From Bacteroidota bacterium (GTDB lineage Bacteria; Bacteroidota; Bacteroidia; Bacteroidales; Paludibacteraceae), in NCBI GenBank assembly GCA_017860335.1, contig JAFNAU010000005.1, forward strand, positions 1 through 19,947: a stretch of DNA of 19,947 nt. The letters are read 5' to 3'. Positions 14,143 through 19,947 of this stretch are shown here, in pieces (the stretch's first letter is position 1; each line of letters opens with the position of its first letter). The notes under the pieces were generated by a model. It saw only the letters and a list, made by a program, of their open reading frames with translations. It did no database searches and was not told where the DNA came from. The position numbers and the translations under genes are program-made.

Positions 14143-15528
14143 ATGAAGAAATTCAACAAATTCTACATTCTGGGCATCAGTATGGTGTCTGCCATGGGCG
14201 GATTACTTTTTGGTTACGACTGGGTAGTTATAGGTGGCGCAAAACCTTTTTACGAGCGATTCTTTGATATTGTAAATTATCCTACTTTACAAGCCTGGGC
14301 TATGAGCGCAGCTCTGATTGGTTGTGTTGTCGGAGCGGTTACTTCGGGAGTGGTGAGTGATCGTTTTGGCCGGAAATGGCCACTGTTTTTTTCTGCATTA
14401 TTATTTACCGTTGCATCGATAGGTACAGGTGCGGCGAATACCTATTATCTGTTTATTCTGTTTCGCTTGATAGGTGGTGTCGGAATTGGACTAGCTTCAG
14501 CTCTCTCGCCCATGTATATAGCTGAAGTTGCTCCGGCACATTTAAGAGGCCGGTTTGTTTCTCTTAATCAATTGACGATAGTAGTCGGAATTCTTGGAGC
14601 ACAAATAGTCAATATGATTATTGCCAAAGAAGTGCCTGTTGGGGCTACAGATGATTTTATACGAGCTTCATGGAATGGTCAGTTTGCGTGGAGATGGATG
14701 TTCTATGCCTGTGCAGTTCCTTCAATTCTGTTTTTGGAATTAACACTTTTTCTTCCGGAAAGCCCCCGCTGGTTAATTAAAGCTCATAAGGACGATAAAG
14801 CCATACCCACTCTTGTAAAAATAGGCGGAGAAGAGTATGCGCGCGATGAACAGATGAATATCCACAATTCCATGAATGATATTACTGAAAAAGTGGATTT
14901 TAAAGCCCTTTTCGACCCTAAGCTCCGCAATATACTATTAATAGGAATAGTAATAGCAGTCTTTCAGCAGTGGTGTGGTATTAACACCGTATTTAATTAT
15001 GCCGAAGAAATATTTACTGCTGCCGGATATGGAGTGAGTGATACCTTATTTAATATTGTAATCACCGGAAGTGTAAATCTGGTTTTTACTCTTGTGGCTA
15101 TGTTCACTGTTGATAAATGGGGAAGAAAAAAATTAATGATACTGGGGTCTGTAGGATTGGCCATAACTTATATATTTCTAGGTGCCGCGTTTTATTTTCA
15201 GCTCAAAGGCATCGCCGTGTTATCGTTAGTTGTAATCGCAATCGCTATTTATGCTATGTCACTTGCTCCCATTACATGGGTGATTTTGTCTGAAATCTTC
15301 CCAAATCGTATACGGGGGGCTGCTATGGCACTGGCAACGTTTGCCCTTTGGACGGCCTGTTTTGTTCTTACCTATACTTTCCCCTTGCTGAATGCATCAT
15401 TAGGAGCATACGGAACGTTCTGGGTGTATTCAGTAATATGTCTGGTAAGTTTTGTATTTATCATATTGAAACTACCCGAAACAAAAAGTAAATCATTGGA
15501 AGATATCGAAAAAGAACTGGTTAAATAG
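14143..15528 (+). CDS. Sugar-porter (SP) family MFS transporter
   Basis: This 461-residue inner-membrane protein belongs to the sugar porter branch of the major facilitator superfamily, related to XylE, AraE and GLUT proteins. Twelve membrane helices are apparent. Signatures are DRFGRK at 73-78, RGR at 135-137, PESPRWL at 205-211, DKWGRKK at 324-330 and PETKSKSLEDIE at 445-456. The sugar-contact motif on helix 7 reads QQWCGIN (275-281): the two Gln and the Asn that bind sugar in XylE are kept with the same spacing, but the residues between differ from the usual QQxxGIN in having Trp-Cys. It probably carries a pentose or hexose with protons. The DUF5107-TPR gene follows after 51 bases, so the two are probably co-transcribed and act on the same sugar. 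The exact substrate is not readable. Confidence 0.9.
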   Translation: MKKFNKFYILGISMVSAMGGLLFGYDWVVIGGAKPFYERFFDIVNYPTLQAWAMSAALIGCVVGAVTSGVVSDRFGRKWPLFFSALLFTVASIGTGAANTYYLFILFRLIGGVGIGLASALSPMYIAEVAPAHLRGRFVSLNQLTIVVGILGAQIVNMIIAKEVPVGATDDFIRASWNGQFAWRWMFYACAVPSILFLELTLFLPESPRWLIKAHKDDKAIPTLVKIGGEEYARDEQMNIHNSMNDITEKVDFKALFDPKLRNILLIGIVIAVFQQWCGINTVFNYAEEIFTAAGYGVSDTLFNIVITGSVNLVFTLVAMFTVDKWGRKKLMILGSVGLAITYIFLGAAFYFQLKGIAVLSLVVIAIAIYAMSLAPITWVILSEIFPNRIRGAAMALATFALWTACFVLTYTFPLLNASLGAYGTFWVYSVICLVSFVFIILKLPETKSKSLEDIEKELVK

Positions 15529-15579
15529 AGATATTTTATTGTGTCATAATTGTGTTGTTTATTTAAATTTTTTAATTAG

Positions 15580-18500
15580 GTGGAAAATATTACTGAATAT
15601 CTGATAAAATCTACAGTGAACGGAAGTGTTGTTCGTGTATGGAGTGAAGAAGTTGAAATACCTACATATGAAACCGGTGAAGCGGAGAAAAATCCCATAT
15701 TCCTCGAGAAACGAGTTTATCAGGGTAGCAGCGGTGTGGTGTATCCCTATCCGGTTATCGAAAAGATATCGGATGAAAAAAAAGATAAGGTGTACAACGT
15801 AGTTTTTCTTGAGAATGAATATATTAAAGTGATGATTATGCCCGAACTCGGAGGACGCGTTCAGATGGCCTATGATAAAATAAAACAACGTCACTTTATC
15901 TATTACAATCAGGTGATAAAACCTGCTTTGGTTGGACTTACCGGACCGTGGATTTCAGGAGGTATTGAATTTAACTGGCCTCAGCATCACCGTCCAAGTA
16001 CGTTTCTTCCTGTGGATTATATCATTGAGAATAATCCTGATGGTAGTGTAACGGTTTGGGTGAATGAATATGAAATAATGTTCCATCAAAAGGGTATGGC
16101 GGGATTCACACTCTATCCAGGCAAAGCTTATCTCGAAATTAAAGTAAAGTTGTATAATCCTACACCTGTTCCGCAAACATTTCTGTGGTGGGCCAATCCT
16201 GCTGTATCGGTGAATGATTTTTACCAATCGGTATTTCCCCCAGATGTACATGCTGTGTTTGATCATGGTAAAAGAGATTTTTCCACATTCCCAATAGCTA
16301 CAGGTACTTATTATAAAATCGATTATTCCGCAGGTGTTGATATATCTAATTATAAGAATATTCCTGTACCGACTTCGTATATGGCTATCAATTCGGAATT
16401 TAACTTTGTGGGTGGTTACGAAAATGACACAGAATCCGGTGTGCTCCATGTGGCAAACCACCATATCTCTCCGGGTAAAAAGCAATGGACCTGGGGTAAC
16501 GGCGATTTCGGTAAAGCGTGGGATCGTAACTTAACCGACGAAGACGGACCTTATATTGAACTAATGGCCGGTGTTTATACCGACAATCAGCCGGATTTCA
16601 GCTGGATGCAGCCATACGAGGAAAAGACTTTTACGCAATATTTTCTTCCATACCGCGAATTGGGTGTTGTGAAAAATGCTTCACAGGATATATTGCTTAA
16701 TATGGACAAAGTGGATGAAAACATTGTCTTTAAAGTTTTTGCAACTTCCCGAATGCAACAGGCAAAAATAGAGCTGAAACATACTGACGGGCGTTTGCTG
16801 TATTCCGAAGTGACTGCTCTTTCGCCGGAGGAAGTTTATGTCAGGGAAATACAGGTTGGACAAATTCAGTTGCAGGATCTTATTCTTACCGTTATCTCAG
16901 ATACCGGTGGGGAATTATTGTCAATCAAAACTGAACTAAATGAATGTCGGGATGTAGATGTTGCGAAAGCTGCTTTGCCGCCTGAAGAAGTGTCCACCTG
17001 TGAGCAACTGTATATGACCGGATTGCATATTGAACAATATCGTCATGCAACATATGTAGCAACAGATTATTATCAGGAAGCTTTGCGCCGTGATCCGTCG
17101 GATGTGCGCAACAATAATGCAATGGGACTTTGGTTGTTACGACATGGAAAAATCAGTGAAGCCGAACCTTATTTCCACAAAGCGATAGAAACGCAATTAC
17201 AACACAATCCAAATCCTTACGATGGTGAGCCTCATTATAATTTAGGCTTATGTTTGTTGTATCAAAATAAAATTAAACAGGCTTACGATGCATTCTATAA
17301 ATCATGTTGGAATGCAGCCTGGCAGGATGCAGGGTATTTTAGTTGTGCTCAGATATCATGCATGAGGGGACAATATAATGAAGCACTTTTTGAAATTGAG
17401 AAATCATTGATACGCAACTGGTATCATCTTAAAGGGCGGGCCTTAAAATCAGCCATACTTCGAAAACTTGAAAAATCAGAGGAAGCATTGGTCTTGATAG
17501 AAGAGTCGCTGAAAATAGATAAGTTCAATTTCGGTTGTCTGTATGAAAAGTATTTACTATCGAAAAATCAGGCCGATCTGGATAATATGCATAAGGTCAT
17601 GCGTAACAAAATCTATAATTATGAGATTGTTTCGCTCGATTATATTCAAGCCGGTATGTACCCTGAAGCTGTTCAGATTTTAGAAGAAGGAGCTAAGGTT
17701 TGTGCAACTACACCGATGACCTATTACTATATGGCCTGGGCACTATCAAAGGAGGATAAAGATAATCAATCAGTTTTATCGAAAGCAGCATCTCATGCTC
17801 CCGGTTATTGCTTTCCTAATCGTTTGGAGTCAATTTTCGCATTGGAATATGCTCAGAAAGCTAATCCAAATGACTCAAAGGCTTTTTATTATTTAGGTAA
17901 TTTGTGGTACGATAAAAGACAGTACCAGGAAGCCATTTATTGTTGGGAGAATTCCGAAAGGATTGATGCTGCATTTCCAACAGTTTTGCGTAATCTGTCT
18001 CTTGCATATTTCAACAAACAGAATGAGACAGAAAAAGCGGTTGAATATTTAGAAAGGGCATTTGCGCTTGATAATACTGATGCCCGGATCTTAATGGAGT
18101 TGGATCATTTATACAAACGTTTGTGTCGTTCTCACAGTGAAAGACTTGAGCTTTTGGAAAAACATATTGATCTTGTGGTACAGCGAGATGACGTTTATCT
18201 CGAAAGAGCAACTTTGTACAATCAATCAGGTGACTATGCAAAAGCAATCGAACTTATTGACAATAGAATTTTCCATCCATGGGAAGGCGGCGAAGGGAAA
18301 GTGACAGCGCAATATCAGTTTGCAAGGGTTGAGTTAGCTAAGATTGCCATTAAACAAGAAAATTACTCAAAAGCAATCCGGTTATTGAATGAATGTTTGG
18401 AGCATCCTCATAATCTGGGTGAAGGAAAACTGTATGGTGCGCAGGAAAACGATTTCTATTATTGGTTAGGTTGTGCTCATGAAGGTATGGGCCTGCACCA

Positions 18501-18906
18501 GGAAGCCACCCATTTCTGGGAGTTGGCCATAAAAGGTAATTCTGAACCGGTAGCGGCAATATTCTATAATGATCAGAAACCCGATAAAATCTTCTATCAG
18601 GGACTTGCCCTGCTGAAATTAAACAGAGCTAATGAAGCAAAAATTATATTTGATAAATTGATCTCTTATGGGGAAAGTCATTTGTCAGATAATATTAAGC
18701 TTGATTATTTTGCTGTTTCACTTCCGGATTTGCTGATATGGGAAGATAATCTCAATCTGAGAAATGTAATCCATTGCAAATATATGATGTCATTAGGTTA
18801 TTACGGGTTGGGGCAAACTGATAAATCAATGGATTTGTTGAACGATGTAAGAGCTTTAGACATGAATCATCAGGGAGTTCAATCGTTTATAAGCCTGATT
18901 GGCTGA
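15580..18906 (+). CDS. DUF5107 domain protein with C-terminal tetratricopeptide repeats
   Basis: This 1108-residue protein starts with GTG; an in-frame TAG ends three bases before it and the next Met is near residue 85, inside the conserved domain, so GTG is the only sensible start. Residues about 15-370 form a DUF5107 domain, with MPELGGRVQMA at 87-97, GGIEFNWPQHHRP at 127-139, YNPTPVPQTFLWWANPAV at 192-209 and PYIELMAGVYTDNQPDFSW at 324-342. These resemble galactose-mutarotase-like beta-sandwich proteins and suggest carbohydrate binding or processing. Residues about 470-1100 are TPR-like helical repeats with two similar loops, HPWEGGEGK at 899-907 and HPHNLGEGK at 942-950. No signal peptide or lipobox is present, so it should be cytoplasmic. 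Its partner is the sugar-porter gene just upstream. Enzymatic function is not established from the sequence; a glycosidase, epimerase or sugar-sensing role are all open. Confidence 0.85.
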   Translation: MENITEYLIKSTVNGSVVRVWSEEVEIPTYETGEAEKNPIFLEKRVYQGSSGVVYPYPVIEKISDEKKDKVYNVVFLENEYIKVMIMPELGGRVQMAYDKIKQRHFIYYNQVIKPALVGLTGPWISGGIEFNWPQHHRPSTFLPVDYIIENNPDGSVTVWVNEYEIMFHQKGMAGFTLYPGKAYLEIKVKLYNPTPVPQTFLWWANPAVSVNDFYQSVFPPDVHAVFDHGKRDFSTFPIATGTYYKIDYSAGVDISNYKNIPVPTSYMAINSEFNFVGGYENDTESGVLHVANHHISPGKKQWTWGNGDFGKAWDRNLTDEDGPYIELMAGVYTDNQPDFSWMQPYEEKTFTQYFLPYRELGVVKNASQDILLNMDKVDENIVFKVFATSRMQQAKIELKHTDGRLLYSEVTALSPEEVYVREIQVGQIQLQDLILTVISDTGGELLSIKTELNECRDVDVAKAALPPEEVSTCEQLYMTGLHIEQYRHATYVATDYYQEALRRDPSDVRNNNAMGLWLLRHGKISEAEPYFHKAIETQLQHNPNPYDGEPHYNLGLCLLYQNKIKQAYDAFYKSCWNAAWQDAGYFSCAQISCMRGQYNEALFEIEKSLIRNWYHLKGRALKSAILRKLEKSEEALVLIEESLKIDKFNFGCLYEKYLLSKNQADLDNMHKVMRNKIYNYEIVSLDYIQAGMYPEAVQILEEGAKVCATTPMTYYYMAWALSKEDKDNQSVLSKAASHAPGYCFPNRLESIFALEYAQKANPNDSKAFYYLGNLWYDKRQYQEAIYCWENSERIDAAFPTVLRNLSLAYFNKQNETEKAVEYLERAFALDNTDARILMELDHLYKRLCRSHSERLELLEKHIDLVVQRDDVYLERATLYNQSGDYAKAIELIDNRIFHPWEGGEGKVTAQYQFARVELAKIAIKQENYSKAIRLLNECLEHPHNLGEGKLYGAQENDFYYWLGCAHEGMGLHQEATHFWELAIKGNSEPVAAIFYNDQKPDKIFYQGLALLKLNRANEAKIIFDKLISYGESHLSDNIKLDYFAVSLPDLLIWEDNLNLRNVIHCKYMMSLGYYGLGQTDKSMDLLNDVRALDMNHQGVQSFISLIG

Positions 18907-18926
18907 GGTTATTTCAAGCATGTAAA

Positions 18927-18963
18927 TCATCTCGTTGGAAATTTCGAATAAAAGTTGAGATGA
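18927..18963 (+). terminator. Weak hairpin after the DUF5107-TPR gene
   Basis: TCATCTC at 18927-18933 pairs with GAGATGA at 18957-18963, extended by one G-U pair in plus-strand RNA, around a loop of about 21 bases. It begins 20 bases after the stop codon. No U-tract follows directly, so termination is only a possibility. Confidence 0.3.
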
Positions 18964-19135
18964 ATACTTTTATACCGGATGCTGTTCTGTTAAGCAGCAG
19001 AAGGATAATAGCTATAAGAAAACAACAACTCCCAAAACAGATTTGAATAAACGTCATCACTTAAAAAGGTTTATTATTGTATTGACTGTCATTTGAGTAA
19101 CATGATAGTGTATTGGAAATTTTCTATTTTACACA

Positions 19136-19174
19136 AAAGAGGCTGTTTCAATTTTATATTGAAATGGCCTCTTT
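19136..19174 (+). terminator. Strong intrinsic terminator
   Basis: AAAGAGGC (19136-19143) pairs with GCCTCTTT (19167-19174), and inside it TTTCAAT pairs with ATTGAAA around a five-base loop, separated from the outer stem by a TG/TG internal loop. The hairpin is followed by AATTATTTTTGATTTT. A and U runs on both sides mean it could act in either direction. It is about 230 bases beyond the DUF5107-TPR stop and is the best candidate for the end of that transcript. Confidence 0.8.
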
Positions 19175-19486
19175 AATTATTTTTGATTTTATTCTTGTGA
19201 AGAGATAAGCTTAGAAACCTTTCGTATTACTCTAAAAAAATCAGTTATTAATTAATGAAAAAACCCTCTTGTGGTGCTAATTTGGAGATATACTGAAAAG
19301 AATACTTTTTGTCTGTCAATGACTTATGCTTGCCTTTCTAACTGTCAGGTTCGATAGTGCATAAATTCTTATATACACAAATATCATATAACGAATTAGT
19401 TATCATTGCTTAAGATAATTCATGTGTTTTTTTGCATAGAGATGTCATAATTACAAAACTCATTACTGCGATTATACAAATTTAAT
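19175..19486. other. Intergenic stretch without recognisable features
   Basis: This AT-rich stretch between the terminator and the protease promoter has no credible reading frame, and I saw no clear repeat or conserved RNA in it. Confidence 0.6.
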
Positions 19487-19494
19487 TATCTTTG
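19487..19494 (+). promoter_or_regulatory. -7 promoter element of the M6 metalloprotease gene
   Basis: TATCTTTG fits the Bacteroidetes -7 element TAnnTTTG exactly. No clear -33 TTTG lies 17-22 bases upstream. Transcription would begin near 19501, giving a leader of about 130 bases before the ATG at 19630. Confidence 0.45.
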
Positions 19495-19502
19495 TAAATT
19501 GT

Positions 19503-19565
19503 TACAAGCAAGGCTGATGAAGTTGTTTTTCAGCTTAAAAATAACTTTTTTGTGGCTTGTTTGTA
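19503..19565 (+). other. Foldable leader of the M6 metalloprotease transcript
   Basis: TACAAGCAAG (19503-19512) can pair with CTTGTTTGTA (19556-19565) over 10 bp, with one G-U wobble in the sense RNA. Inside, GCTGA (19513-19517) pairs with TCAGC (19530-19534). The structure would begin within a few bases of the predicted transcript start. It does not match a riboswitch class that I know. Confidence 0.35.
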
Positions 19566-19629
19566 TCCTAAATCTAAACAGTCTTACAAGGCGTATTAAA
19601 ATCATAACAAATAAAATAATCGTAAAAGA

Positions 19630-19947
19630 ATGAAGAAATTTCTGTTTTTGGTGATATTAGTTACTGTTTTATTCTCTAAAGCATATGCCGTTCCGGCATA
19701 TCCAGGCCCAATAAAGTACACCCAACCCGATGGTTCGGTGATTACGGTTCAGCTCAAAGGAGATGAAAGAGTTCACTGGGCTGAAAGCTCAGATGGTTAT
19801 ACGCTGTTAAGCAATGGCAAAAACGGTTGGGAATATGCCGTCGCGGACCAATCCGGTGATATTAAAGCTTCGGGAATATTGGCTCGTGAGGTTTCAAAAC
19901 GCACCTTGCAAGAATTACAATTCCTCAAAGGTTTATCAAAAAATATC
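19630..19947 (+). CDS. Secreted M6-family metalloprotease (partial, N-terminal part)
   Basis: The frame opens with ATG at 19630 and runs off the right edge after 106 codons. The first 20 residues form a classical signal peptide: MKKFLFLVILVTVLFSKAYA, with two lysines, a hydrophobic core and an A-Y-A cleavage motif. The mature start, VPAYPGPIKYTQPDGSVITV, and the segment RVHWAESSDGYTLL match the N-terminal region that precedes the peptidase domain in Bacteroidetes M6 (immune inhibitor A-like) metalloproteases. The zinc-binding HExxH lies outside the window, so activity cannot be checked. The terminator and long intergenic space upstream separate it from the sugar genes, and I see no functional link to them. 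Confidence 0.75.
   Translation, partial: MKKFLFLVILVTVLFSKAYAVPAYPGPIKYTQPDGSVITVQLKGDERVHWAESSDGYTLLSNGKNGWEYAVADQSGDIKASGILAREVSKRTLQELQFLKGLSKNI

Noticed and set aside
19175..19486. Possible small RNA or attachment site before the protease gene
   Set aside because: I looked for promoter-terminator pairs, direct repeats and tRNA-like segments and found none convincing.

Overview
The window looks like chromosomal DNA from a Bacteroidetes species, probably Bacteroidales and of the Paludibacter/Bacteroides type. The reasons are the moderately low GC, promoter elements of the Bacteroidetes form (TTTG then TAnnTTTG), A-rich leaders with few Shine-Dalgarno sites, a Nudix-type arabinose regulator, a UxaE tagaturonate epimerase and a DUF5107-TPR protein. 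The content is central catabolism of the sugars released from pectin and arabinan: hexuronates and L-arabinose. No tRNA, rRNA, CRISPR array or intact insertion sequence was seen.

Region 1 (1-5290, minus strand) is a hexuronate operon. In transcription order it holds a LacI-family regulator, tagaturonate epimerase (uxaE), an SDR-type fructuronate reductase/mannonate dehydrogenase, mannonate dehydratase (uxuA) and a PfkB-family sugar kinase, probably KDG kinase, cut by the left edge. Together they convert tagaturonate to fructuronate, mannonate, 2-keto-3-deoxygluconate and KDPG. The uronate isomerase and KDPG aldolase are not in the window. The promoter in front of the regulator is bracketed by two near-identical LacI-type operators. 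A probable terminator and a separate hairpin lie between the SDR gene and uxuA.

Region 2 (5470-13290, minus strand) is an L-arabinose operon in the order araD, araA, araB, lipoprotein mutarotase, SSS sodium/sugar symporter and AraR-type Nudix regulator. An exact Bacteroidetes -7 element and a TAAGTGTA-N5-TACACTTA inverted repeat precede araD. Several gene junctions carry long hairpins, and the araA/araB junction carries a heptamer-based inverted repeat.

Region 3 (13275-14142) is an 870-base divergent intergenic region with a palindrome and what may be remnants of a decayed gene. Region 4 (14143-18906, plus strand) pairs a sugar-porter MFS transporter with an 1108-residue DUF5107-TPR protein that has no signal peptide. 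This is the least understood part of the window and the best candidate for an undescribed sugar-processing activity. Region 5 (18907-19947) holds a strong terminator, a mostly featureless stretch, a promoter with a foldable leader, and the start of a secreted M6-family metalloprotease cut by the right edge.
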